A stretch of DNA of 11,955 bases from JAAYBY01 sp964465385 (GCA_964465385.1 CAYXIM010000061.1:1-11955), one strand, 5' to 3'. Shown: positions 1 through 6,489, counted from the stretch's first letter. The notes: a model not told the origin generated them from the sequence alone. Translations and numbers: made by a program.

Positions 1-447
1 GTCGCCGACGGTGCCGCCCACCTCTGCGATCAAGACATCCAGGGGCTGGTCCTGCTGGGCCCCGTCGATGTGTTTTTTGATTTCATTGATGATGTGCGGC
101 ACCACCTGAACCGTCGTCCCGCTAAAGCCCCCCTCGCGTTCACGCTGGAGGATATCCCGGTAAATGAGGCCGGTCGTGATGTCACAGCTGGCATCCAGGT
201 TCATGTCCGTGAAGCGTTCGTAATGGCCGATATCCAGGTCGGTTTCAGCACCATCTTCCGTGATGAAAACCTCCCCATGCTGCGTCGGGCTCATCAGGCC
301 CGGGTCGATGTTGATGTAGGGGTCAAATTTCAGGTTGCGAACCGACAGGCCGCGCGCCTTGAGGAGGCAACCCAGAACGGCGGACGTGATTCCCTTGCCA
401 ATTCCGGAGACCACCCCGCCCGTTACAAACACATACTTTGTTGCCAT
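1..447 (-). CDS. pyrG: CTP synthase, N-terminal part (cut by window edge)
   Basis: CTP synthase makes CTP from UTP, ATP and glutamine in the cytoplasm, the last step of pyrimidine nucleotide synthesis. The 149 visible residues are the start of the synthetase (amidoligase) domain; the rest, including the glutaminase domain, lies beyond the left edge. Visible landmarks are the P-loop GGVVSGIGKG (residues 10-19), DPYINIDPG (42-50), TDLDIGHYERF (69-79, with the Mg-binding Asp72 equivalent) and EVGGTVGD (142-149, with the catalytic Glu). The ATG at 447 follows a GGGGG Shine-Dalgarno-like run 6 bases upstream. It has its own predicted promoter at 522-551 and lies downstream of the thiT terminator, so it is probably a separate transcription unit. 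The identity is very secure. Confidence 0.97.
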   Translation of the reverse strand, partial: MATKYVFVTGGVVSGIGKGITSAVLGCLLKARGLSVRNLKFDPYINIDPGLMSPTQHGEVFITEDGAETDLDIGHYERFTDMNLDASCDITTGLIYRDILQREREGGFSGTTVQVVPHIINEIKKHIDGAQQDQPLDVLIAEVGGTVGD

Positions 448-521
448 TGATTACCCCCTGGCTCTATCCGGCTTCCGGACAACCCTTGCCCCGTCAATCG
501 CCTGCTTCATGATTACATGAT

Positions 522-551
522 ATTGTAAAGAGAAAGGCCCCTGACTGTCAA
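522..551 (-). promoter_or_regulatory. Predicted sigma-A promoter of pyrG
   Basis: On the minus strand there is a perfect -35 TTGACA (551-546), an 18-base spacer and a -10 TACAAT (527-522), giving a start site near 514-516 and a leader of about 68 bases before pyrG. The -35 hexamer lies in the loop and 3' arm of the thiT terminator hairpin. There is no G-run at the expected start site, so the reiterative-transcription control known for Bacillus subtilis pyrG is not suggested here. Confidence 0.7.
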
Positions 552-566
552 CACAGCCAGAGGCCC
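527..566 (-). terminator. Intrinsic terminator of thiT
   Basis: On the minus strand, 566-553 and 548-535 pair as a 14-bp stem with three G-U pairs and a GTTG loop (552-549). The 3' side then runs into TTTCTCTTT (535-527). It starts about 30 bases after the thiT stop codon. The stem is long, GC-rich and followed by a T-rich tract, so it should be an efficient Rho-independent terminator. It overlaps the pyrG promoter. Confidence 0.8.
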
Positions 567-596
567 GGCAGGGGCCCGGGGCACAGCCAGCGGTTG

Positions 597-1211
597 TCAG
601 CCGCCCCTGCCCGTGCGTGTCGCCCTTTTCCGGGTCAGAAAGACCAGCGGAAGCAGCAGGGCACTGGTGAGAACCGCTTCGGGCACCAGGTAGCTGCTGT
701 TGTAGATGACCGAATACAACCAGGGGTTGAGGCCGGCCTCGAGGGCATAGGCCCGGAAGAACAAGACCCCTGACAGGACGTGCGTCAGCCAGCGGGCCCC
801 GATGGCCACCCAGACCGCCAGTAAAAGCCGGGGCAGGGGGACCGGGTTGAGGCGGTGCAGGATGCGTTCTTCTGACAAGCGCTGGGCCTTGGGGGCGGCA
901 AAGAGGCCGCTGAGCCCCAGGAGGCCAAAGGCCAGGGGGTAGTCCATGATGAAGGACGCCCAGTGGGTCAGAAAAGGTGCCAGGAGAAATTGCAGGACGC
1001 CGTAGACCATGCCATAGCCCATGCCCCAGACCGGGCCAAAGGCCAGGGCGCAAAAAATGATGGGCAGCATGGCGGCCGGTGTCACCTCACCGCCTTGCGG
1101 CATCCGGTAGAGGGTGATCAGGGACAAAACCGTCGCCAGCGCAACCCCCATACCCCCGCCGGCAGTTGCCAGAATGGTTTCCCGCGTGTCTTGCTTGTTG
1201 TCTTTTTTCAT
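597..1211 (-). CDS. thiT: Thiamine transporter ThiT (ECF S-component)
   Basis: This is the integral-membrane thiamine-binding subunit of an energy-coupling-factor transporter; it would pair with a shared EcfA/EcfA'/EcfT module encoded elsewhere. The protein is 204 residues long, about the usual size plus a charged N-terminal tail, and most of it is hydrophobic, consistent with about six membrane helices. Family signatures are MPQGGEVTP (37-45), DYPLAFGLLG (90-99) and PWLYSVIYNSSYLVPE (163-178), the last carrying the Trp, Tyr, Asn and Glu residues that line the thiamine site in known ThiT. I chose the ATG at 1211 because a GGAG motif lies 8 bases upstream; the in-frame GTG at 1220 overlaps that motif. 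A TPP riboswitch precedes the gene, which independently supports thiamine as the substrate. Confidence 0.93.
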   Translation of the reverse strand: MKKDNKQDTRETILATAGGGMGVALATVLSLITLYRMPQGGEVTPAAMLPIIFCALAFGPVWGMGYGMVYGVLQFLLAPFLTHWASFIMDYPLAFGLLGLSGLFAAPKAQRLSEERILHRLNPVPLPRLLLAVWVAIGARWLTHVLSGVLFFRAYALEAGLNPWLYSVIYNSSYLVPEAVLTSALLLPLVFLTRKRATRTGRGG

Positions 1212-1255
1212 GTGGCTCACTCCGTTTCATGTGATCCTGACGCCCTGGACGAAAT

Positions 1256-1297
1256 AAAAAAAGCGTCCCGTCAGCTGGCGATCTGTCGGAAAGCTTT
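1256..1297 (-). terminator. Riboswitch-controlled attenuator terminator before thiT
   Basis: On the minus strand the 5' arm (1297-1287) pairs with the 3' arm (1270-1260), giving 10 pairs with one internal T/C mismatch and one G-T pair. The 3' arm runs into seven T residues (1262-1256), then A and TTT. It sits directly downstream of the TPP aptamer and upstream of thiT, so TPP-dependent premature termination is the likely expression platform. The fold was made by hand and not energy-scored. Confidence 0.62.
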
Positions 1298-1305
1298 CCT
1301 GGTGT

Positions 1306-1396
1306 GTGCGTTCCTCCGCCGGCATTATCCGGATCAGGTTCCAGGGTCGATGCATCGCTGCATCCTCTCAGCCGGTTGACACCAGCTCCCCTCTTA
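1306..1396 (-). promoter_or_regulatory. TPP riboswitch (THI element)
   Basis: On the minus strand the conserved THI-box blocks appear in order: GGGGAGC, GGCTGAGAGG, GACCC, GAACCTGATC, GGATAATGCC and GGAGGAACGC. P3 forms from AGCTGG with CCGGCT. An extra P3a hairpin forms from GATGCA with TGCATC around a GCGA loop. CCGG/CCGG closes P5. The outermost P1 helix is not obvious. TPP binding should lower expression of the thiT gene downstream. Only the exact ends are uncertain. Confidence 0.95.
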
Positions 1397-1408
1397 TCTT
1401 GTGCTTAG

Positions 1409-1437
1409 ATTATAGCCGCCCAGCCGCGTTCTGGCAA
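1409..1437 (-). promoter_or_regulatory. Predicted sigma-A promoter of the thiT riboswitch transcript
   Basis: On the minus strand there is -35 TTGCCA (1437-1432), a 17-base spacer and a perfect -10 TATAAT (1414-1409). The predicted start near 1402 is just before the riboswitch aptamer. The promoter lies in the last codons of the upstream M24 peptidase gene, and the -10 covers its TAA stop codon (1412-1410). Position, spacing and match all agree. Confidence 0.8.
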
Positions 1438-2690
1438 CCCGCCTGCCCCATCAAAGCCTCTATCTCATGGGCTTCACGGGGCACGTCATGGGAAAGCAGG
1501 CGGCAGCCCTGGTCGGTGACCAGCACGTCATCTTCCAGGCGCATGCCGATGCCAAGTGCCGGCAAATAGATGCCCGGTTCCACCGTCAGGACCATGCCCG
1601 GCGCCAAGGGGGCCTCGCGGTCAGACACATCGTGCACGTCCAGGCCCAGGTGGTGGGAGACGCTGTGCCAGAAAAAGGAGGCAACCGGGGTCTGGGCATC
1701 GATCAGGCCCGCTTCCAGGAGGCCATCCCGGGCCGTCTGCCGGCAGGCCGCATTGATGTCCGCCAGGCGGATGCCCGGCCGGATGGTGTCAAAGGCTGTG
1801 TCCTGGCAGCGCCTGACAACAGCATACACCAGCCGTTGCCGGTCCGTGAATGTGCCACTGGCCGGCAGCACGCGGGACAGGTCGGCACACAAGCCGCCCA
1901 CTCGCGCCCCCACATCGATTTGCACCAGGTCACCTGGCTCAATGCGTGTAAACGGCTGGGTATGGTGGAGACAAAACAGGTTGGACCCGCTGGCCACAAT
2001 AGAGGGAAAAGCCGGCTCCAGGCACCCGGCCTGGGCCAGGGTGTGAGAAAAGGCGGCCCACAACTGGTATTCTTTGAGCCCCGGCTTTAAGCGACGGATC
2101 ATGGCCCGGATCCCCAGGTCGGTCAGCCGGACCGCTTGGCGGATCATGCGGCACTCTTCTTCTGATTTGATCATACGCAGCTTTTCAAAGACCGGCGCCA
2201 CGTCCAGGGCCTGTTGGCTTGTGTCAGGGACAGCTTCTGCCAGCCAGCTTTTGATCTCCTGGATCTGCCCATCCTGGGCGCTGTGGTCCAGATAGAGTTG
2301 CACCCCGTCGCCTGCCAGCAGCGTCGTCAACGCCGCCTTGAGCTCGCTTGTGTGGCGGATGGCCGAAAGGCCCGACTGCTGGCCTGCCTCCTGGCTGGAA
2401 AGCAGGTGCCCCTGCCAGCGTTCAAAAACCGGGTCCGGTTCGGGGATGAATAGCAGGGCCTGCCGCCGGTCATTGTCGCGGACCAGCACCAGCACCACCT
2501 CAGCCTGCTGGATGCCGCTGGCGTAAAAGAAATTCTGGTTGGGCCAGAAGGGGTAAGCCTCATCAGCTGTTTTGTGGGGTGCGCGGCCTGCTGCCAGAAG
2601 CAGGACGCCAGACGCACCCAGTGCATCAAACAGGCGTTTGCGGTTTTCAGTAAAGGTGTCAACAGACAACCGTTTTTCGGACACATCCAT
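1410..2690 (-). CDS. pepP: Xaa-Pro aminopeptidase (M24 family, aminopeptidase P type)
   Basis: This is a dinuclear-metal exopeptidase expected to release an N-terminal residue ahead of proline, in the cytoplasm. The 426-residue protein has an N-terminal creatinase-like domain (about 1-170) and a C-terminal pita-bread domain. Metal ligands can be placed by the family pattern: Asp259 (QIDVGA), Asp270 (ADLSRVL), His346 (SHHLGLDVHD, with His353 as second-shell His), Glu371 (TVEPGIY) and Glu386 (RLEDDV). The reading frame stays open up to 2804, overlapping accDA, but the ATG at 2690 has GAGGTG 7 bases upstream and gives the usual domain start. It lies 94 bases downstream of accDA, in a region with a promoter-like site and an inverted repeat, so it may be transcribed independently. 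The exact substrate is inferred. Confidence 0.9.
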   Translation of the reverse strand: MDVSEKRLSVDTFTENRKRLFDALGASGVLLLAAGRAPHKTADEAYPFWPNQNFFYASGIQQAEVVLVLVRDNDRRQALLFIPEPDPVFERWQGHLLSSQEAGQQSGLSAIRHTSELKAALTTLLAGDGVQLYLDHSAQDGQIQEIKSWLAEAVPDTSQQALDVAPVFEKLRMIKSEEECRMIRQAVRLTDLGIRAMIRRLKPGLKEYQLWAAFSHTLAQAGCLEPAFPSIVASGSNLFCLHHTQPFTRIEPGDLVQIDVGARVGGLCADLSRVLPASGTFTDRQRLVYAVVRRCQDTAFDTIRPGIRLADINAACRQTARDGLLEAGLIDAQTPVASFFWHSVSHHLGLDVHDVSDREAPLAPGMVLTVEPGIYLPALGIGMRLEDDVLVTDQGCRLLSHDVPREAHEIEALMGQAGCQNAAGRL

Positions 2691-2721
2691 CCCGGTCCAC
2701 CTCGTTTCAGGCCCATCATGG

Positions 2722-2772
2722 CTGGCTTGCTCCTGTGAGTGTACCCCGAACCGGGACAGGCTGACAAGCCAG
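2722..2772. repeat. Nested inverted repeat with promoter-like hexamers, accDA-pepP gap
   Basis: Three concentric inverted repeats occupy most of the 94-base gap. The outer arms are CTGGCTTG (2722-2729) and CAAGCCAG (2765-2772). The middle arms are CCTGT (2732-2736) and ACAGG (2756-2760). The inner arms are CCCG (2745-2748) and CGGG (2752-2755). Neither strand has a T-run after it, so it is not a standard terminator. On the minus strand TTGTCA (2767-2762) and TACACT (2743-2738), 18 bases apart, look like a modest promoter for pepP within the repeat. Function is unknown. Confidence 0.5.
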
Positions 2773-2784
2773 AAACAAGCACCC

Positions 2785-4545
2785 TCAGCCGTCGAAGCAA
2801 CCAAACGACCGCAGACGGCTGGCCCGCTCCTGGAGCAGGTCCGCCCGGTCCCGGGCCATCAGGTCAGCCAGGGTCTGAACCAGGAAGACCTTGATGGTTT
2901 CGGCCATGGCTGGCAGGTTGGTGTGGGCACCCTGGCCCGGTTCAAGCAGGATGTGATCGCAAACGCCAAGTGCCTGTAACGCTTCTGCCGTGATCTTCAT
3001 GGCATCCGCGGCTTCCAGCTCCCGGCTGGGGTCTTTCCAAAGCAACGATGCAAAGCCACGTGGTGAGATGACCGAATAGAGGGCGTTGGACAGCATGGCC
3101 AGGCGGTCTCCGACACCGATGGCCAGGGCCCCGCCGCTGCCGCCCTCTCCTGTGACCAAGCTGATGACCGGGACCTTGAGGCCCACCAGCGTCAGAAGGC
3201 TCTGGGCAATGGCTGACCCCTGGCCGCGTTCTTCTGCAGCCGTGCCGCAGTAGGCTCCGGGTGTGTCGATGAAGGTCACCAGCGGGCGGTTGAAACGTTC
3301 AGCCTCTTTCATGAGCCGGATGGCCTTGCGATAGCCCTCCGGGTGCGGCATGCCAAAGCGGCAGCTGACGTTTTCTTGCAGGCTTTTGCCCTTGCGGTGG
3401 CCGATCAGGGTGACCGGCTGGCCTGCCAGCCTGGCCAGGCCACACCACAAGGCGGCATCGTCGCCAAAAGCCCGGTCGCCGTGCAGCTCCAGGACCTCAT
3501 CAAAAACGAGTGGCAGGTAATCGGTCAAGACCGGCCGGTCCTTGTGGCGGATGATGTCCAGGCGTGCTGATGCCGGCAGCGGGCTGGCCGCCTGCGGGGC
3601 CTGATCGCCCGGTGCCTGGGTGCCTTTAAGGCCTGGAGGCAGCCCCTGCCTGTGGTGCAGATCCAGCAGCCAGGCCACGGTCTGGCGCAGGTCAGCGCGC
3701 TGGACAATGCGGTCCACAAAGCCATGGGCCAGCAAGAACTCCGCCTGTTGAAAGCCTTCCGGCAGCTGCTCGGTCAGGGTGCCCTCGATGACCCGCCGGC
3801 CGGCAAAACCGATCAGGGCGCCAGGTTCGGCCAGGGTGATGTTGGCCAGGCTGGCAAAGCTGGCCGTCACCCCGCCCGTGGTCGGGTCGGTCAAAACCGC
3901 AAGCGACAGCTGGCCGCTCTTTTGGAAGCGGGCAACGGCCTGTGCCGTTTTGGCCATCTGCATGAGCGACAAGATGCCTTCCTGCATGCGGGCCCCGCCG
4001 GACGCCACAAACAAAACGACCGGCCAGCCCGCATCGGCTGCCCGTTCAAAGAGGCGGGTGACCTTCTCCCCCACCACCGATCCCATGGAACCCATCATGA
4101 AGCGGCTGTCCATGACCCCGATGGCGCAGGGCTTGCCGCCAATGGTGGCCTGCCCGGTCAGGATGGCTTCTGTCAAACCGGTTTGCTGCTGCAGCTGTTG
4201 GATTTTTTGGCTGTAGCCGGAGAAGCCCAGCGGGTTGACACTGGTCAGCTGCATGTCCCAGGCTGAAAAAGAGCCCGCATCGCAGATCAGCCGCAGGCGC
4301 GTGGGCGCATCCAGCCGGTAGTGGTGCTGGCAGTAAGGGCAGACGCTGCCCTGGTTTTCAAAGGCCTCACGCACCACGATCTGGCCGCAGGCTGTGCATT
4401 TGAGCCACAGGTCAACGGGAACCGGCCGTTGTTCGGCATAGGGTTTGTGGGGGTGGGCAGGGGCTTGCGGCCGCGTGCGGTTGCCTTCAAGCTGCCGGTC
4501 CAGTTCCAGACGCTGGCGCATGGTGCGCAGGGGGTTATCAGTCAT
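2785..4545 (-). CDS. accDA: Acetyl-CoA carboxylase carboxyltransferase, fused beta-alpha subunits
   Basis: This protein transfers the carboxyl group from carboxybiotin on AccB to acetyl-CoA, giving malonyl-CoA. One 586-residue reading frame holds both halves that are usually separate. The AccD-like half (about 1-300) has a Cys4 zinc ribbon (Cys50, Cys53, Cys69, Cys72), SGGARMQEGILSLMQMAKT and GGVTASFASL. A linker rich in Pro, Ala and Gln (about 300-325) follows. The AccA-like half (about 326 to the end) has FGMPHPEGYRKA, TFIDTPGAY, AEERGQG and GEGGSGGALAIGVGD. The AccA half lacks the N-terminal helical extension found in stand-alone AccA. The ATG at 4545 lies inside the end of accC (8-base overlap), with GGAGG 9 bases upstream, indicating translational coupling. 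Confidence 0.96.
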   Translation of the reverse strand: MTDNPLRTMRQRLELDRQLEGNRTRPQAPAHPHKPYAEQRPVPVDLWLKCTACGQIVVREAFENQGSVCPYCQHHYRLDAPTRLRLICDAGSFSAWDMQLTSVNPLGFSGYSQKIQQLQQQTGLTEAILTGQATIGGKPCAIGVMDSRFMMGSMGSVVGEKVTRLFERAADAGWPVVLFVASGGARMQEGILSLMQMAKTAQAVARFQKSGQLSLAVLTDPTTGGVTASFASLANITLAEPGALIGFAGRRVIEGTLTEQLPEGFQQAEFLLAHGFVDRIVQRADLRQTVAWLLDLHHRQGLPPGLKGTQAPGDQAPQAASPLPASARLDIIRHKDRPVLTDYLPLVFDEVLELHGDRAFGDDAALWCGLARLAGQPVTLIGHRKGKSLQENVSCRFGMPHPEGYRKAIRLMKEAERFNRPLVTFIDTPGAYCGTAAEERGQGSAIAQSLLTLVGLKVPVISLVTGEGGSGGALAIGVGDRLAMLSNALYSVISPRGFASLLWKDPSRELEAADAMKITAEALQALGVCDHILLEPGQGAHTNLPAMAETIKVFLVQTLADLMARDRADLLQERASRLRSFGCFDG

Positions 4546-5914
4546 CCGTGTGTTCCTCCGGTTCTTCGGTCAGGCGCCCCTGGTGGCGGTCGATAAAGCC
4601 CGTGTCATAGACGCCGCGGCTAAAGGCCCTGGATCGGGACAGGGCCAGCAAAAACTCAATGTTGGTCTGGATGCCCCCGATGACAAATTCCGTCAGGGCC
4701 CGCCGCATCCGTGCGATGGCCTCGGTCCGTGTCCCGGCATGGACGATCAGCTTGGCGATCATGGGGTCATATTCTGCCGGCACCTGGCAGCCTTGATAAA
4801 GGGCGCTGTCAACCCGGACGCCTGGTCCACCCGGCACCTGCAGGTGGGTGACCTGGCCGGGGCTGGGTCGAAAACCGTTGACCGGGTCTTCCGCGTTGAT
4901 GCGGCATTCAATGGCGTGACCTGAAAAACAGATGGTTTTCTGGTCCCGACCAAGGGGCTGGCCGGCAGCCAGGCGGATCTGCTCCTGGATCAGGTTTAAA
5001 CCCGTGATGGCTTCGGTGACCGGATGCTCCACCTGGATGCGGGTGTTCATCTCCATGAAATAAAAGGTGTCCGGATCCGGCATCAAAAACTCCACAGTCC
5101 CGGCCCCCTGGTAGCCCACCTGGCGGGCCAGGGCCACGGCTGCCTGTCCCAGCTGCTGGCGGACGGCCGGTGTGGTCATCGGTGACAAGGCTTCTTCGAC
5201 GACCTTTTGCTTGCGCCGCTGCAACGAGCAGTCGCGCTCGCCCAGGTGGATGACCTGGCCCTGCTGGTCGGCCAGCAGCTGCACCTCAATGTGCCTGGGC
5301 CGGTCCAAAAAAGCCTCCACATAGAGGCGGTCATCCCCAAAACCGATGCGGGCTTCTGTTCGGGCCTGTTGCCAGGCAGGCTCCAGATCTGCTTGCGCGT
5401 GCACCAGCCGCATGCCCCGGCCGCCGCCACCGGCCACCGCTTTGAGCAGGACCGGATAGCCCATGGACCGGGCTGCTTCTTGGGCCTGTGCCAGAGACAG
5501 GACCGGCCCCTGGCTGCCCGGAACCACGGCCAGGCCAGCCTGCTGGGCCATGAGCCTGGCCTGGGCCTTGTCGCCCATGAGCCGGATGGCTTGCGAAGAT
5601 GGCCCGATGAAGGTGATGCCACACTGCTGGCACAGGTCTGCAAAGGAGGCGTTCTCAGACAAAAAACCAAAGCCCGGATGCAGGGCCTGGGCACCGGTCA
5701 ACAGACAAGCTGTCAGGATGGCCTGCTGGTTGAGGTAGCTGTCCTGGACGGCAGCCGGCCCGATGCAGATGCGTTCATCGGCCAGCTGGGTGTGCAGGGC
5801 CTGGGCGTCGGCCTGTGAATAGACCGCGACCGTCTGGATGCCCATCTCCCGGCAGGCCCGGATGATGGTCACAGCGATTTCTCCGCGGTTGGCAATGAGA
5901 ATTTTTTCAAACAT
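4538..5914 (-). CDS. accC: Biotin carboxylase subunit of acetyl-CoA carboxylase
   Basis: AccC carboxylates the biotin on AccB using ATP and bicarbonate. The 458-residue length fits the family (E. coli AccC is about 450). The order is a biotin-carboxylase N-domain (KILIANRGEIAV at 4-15), an ATP-grasp domain with Lys116, Lys158 and the glycine-rich loop GGGGRGM (162-168), then ERDCSLQRRKQK (226-237), Glu275, Glu288 and NTRIQVEHPVTE (290-301, with catalytic Arg292), and the C-domain. It starts 2 bases after the fabZ stop codon with a weak AGGA-type site, and its stop overlaps the start of accDA. No catalytic residue appears to be missing. Confidence 0.97.
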   Translation of the reverse strand: MFEKILIANRGEIAVTIIRACREMGIQTVAVYSQADAQALHTQLADERICIGPAAVQDSYLNQQAILTACLLTGAQALHPGFGFLSENASFADLCQQCGITFIGPSSQAIRLMGDKAQARLMAQQAGLAVVPGSQGPVLSLAQAQEAARSMGYPVLLKAVAGGGGRGMRLVHAQADLEPAWQQARTEARIGFGDDRLYVEAFLDRPRHIEVQLLADQQGQVIHLGERDCSLQRRKQKVVEEALSPMTTPAVRQQLGQAAVALARQVGYQGAGTVEFLMPDPDTFYFMEMNTRIQVEHPVTEAITGLNLIQEQIRLAAGQPLGRDQKTICFSGHAIECRINAEDPVNGFRPSPGQVTHLQVPGGPGVRVDSALYQGCQVPAEYDPMIAKLIVHAGTRTEAIARMRRALTEFVIGGIQTNIEFLLALSRSRAFSRGVYDTGFIDRHQGRLTEEPEEHTDD

Positions 5915-5916
5915 GG

Positions 5917-6207
5917 TCAGGCATCCTGAATGGCAAACATCAAATCGGCGCTGGCCGCCAGCTCATCTGACACATAGGCCGAGGCGCTGGCAAAGCCGAT
6001 GCTGCCGCGCAGCTGTTTGAGTGACACCTCCAGGCGCAGGCTCTCCCCGGGCAGGACCTGCCTCCTGAAGCGGACGCGGTCCATGCCGGCAAAAAAAGCC
6101 AGCTTGCCACGAAAAGCGTCGCGCCTGAGCACGCAGACAGCGCCAGCCTGGGCCATGGCCTCGATGATGAGCACACCGGGCATGACCGGATACTGGGGAA
6201 AATGGCC
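5917..6207 (-). CDS. fabZ: 3-hydroxyacyl-ACP dehydratase FabZ, C-terminal part (gene split by a misjoin)
   Basis: FabZ dehydrates 3-hydroxyacyl-ACP to trans-2-enoyl-ACP through a hot-dog fold. This segment holds 96 residues beginning GHFPQYPVMPGVLIIEAMAQ and includes both catalytic residues, His46 and Glu60 in full-gene numbering, at the normal 14-residue spacing. The frame runs upstream to 6213, but the two codons before GGC (6207-6205) belong to the foreign phage-like sequence. Joined to the N-terminal part at 6357-6489 it makes a normal 140-residue FabZ, so the gene is probably intact in the organism. It ends 2 bases before accC. Confidence 0.93.
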   Translation of the reverse strand, partial: GHFPQYPVMPGVLIIEAMAQAGAVCVLRRDAFRGKLAFFAGMDRVRFRRQVLPGESLRLEVSLKQLRGSIGFASASAYVSDELAASADLMFAIQDA

Positions 6208-6346
6208 TTCCACGTCGCCGCAGGGTCCTCAAAAAACGCAAACTCATCCATCCACACATGCGCCGAAAACCCCCGCACCGTATCCGGCTTACCCGGCACC
6301 GCGATAATGCGCGACCCATTCGGGTAACGTATCGTGGCGCTACTCA
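6208..6346 (-). other. Phage terminase large-subunit fragment, probably a chimeric assembly end
   Basis: In a frame different from fabZ, 6344-6191 encodes about 51 residues including RYPNGSRIIAVPGKPDTVRGF and VWMDEFAFFEDPAATWKAIF (residue runs separated by SAH). This pattern matches phage terminase large subunits of the Mu gp28-like kind, with the Walker B-like hydrophobic run followed by Asp-Glu. It is open at the N run and merges into fabZ at 6209-6189, where the same bases encode KAIFPSI in one frame and GHFPQY in the other. Codon use differs from the neighbours: 6 of 45 codons end in C, against 18 of 44 in the fabZ N-terminal part. No other phage gene is nearby. Family assignment is from memory of the motif. 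Confidence 0.7.
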
Positions 6347-6356
6347 NNNNNNNNNN
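6347..6356. other. Assembly gap (10 N)
   Basis: Ten consecutive N bases interrupt fabZ. A short round-number run is typical of a scaffolder placeholder, so the true distance is unknown. The fabZ reading frame suggests that no real sequence is missing. Confidence 0.98.
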
Positions 6357-6489
6357 CTTGGAAAAAGGCCTCGTCTCCGGTCAGGTGCTTGAGCGCAACC
6401 ACCCGGTCTTCGGTCAGCTCAACCACTTCATCGATGAGGATGAAGGGCTCGCGGTGCGGGATGATGCCTTCAATTTGTGTTCGCTTCAT
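6357..6489 (-). CDS. fabZ: 3-hydroxyacyl-ACP dehydratase FabZ, N-terminal part (gene split by a misjoin)
   Basis: Forty-four codons from ATG at 6489 encode the standard FabZ N-terminus, with IIPHREPFILID (9-20), EVVEL and ending in EAFFQ, where the family continues with GHFP. The reading runs straight into the N gap. The last three bases before the gap (AAG on the minus strand) reappear at 6209-6207; overlapping them gives FFQGHFPQYPVMPG, the normal FabZ core. The start is directly after the accB TGA (TGAATG), with AAAGGA 8 bases upstream, so coupling to accB is likely. Confidence 0.92.

Noticed and set aside
448..521. CTP-sensing reiterative transcription or attenuator in the pyrG leader
   Set aside because: There is no G-run at the predicted start site, and the only hairpin (TCCGG/CCGGA near the ribosome site) has no T-tract.
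552..590. Direct repeat CACAGCCAG (552-560 and 582-590) as a CRISPR or att-like element
   Set aside because: There are only two short copies in a GC-rich terminator region; one copy is an arm of the terminator stem, and no array or integrase is present.
1467..2090. Plus-strand open frame of 207 codons opposite the M24 peptidase
   Set aside because: Low-complexity, Arg/Gly/Gln-rich translation with no motif; opposite a clear peptidase. Similar shadows at 3652-4266, 5207-5818 and 8991-9584 were dropped for the same reason.
2691..2804. Longer M24 peptidase start at 2804, overlapping accDA
   Set aside because: The extension is not typical of the family and lacks a convincing ribosome site, while the ATG at 2690 has GAGGTG at good spacing.
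6208..6356. A Mu-like prophage really inserted in fabZ
   Set aside because: Only about 50 terminase residues are present, with no phage ends, no integrase or transposase and no target duplication. The junction lies in sequence shared by both parents, and the fabZ halves rejoin perfectly.
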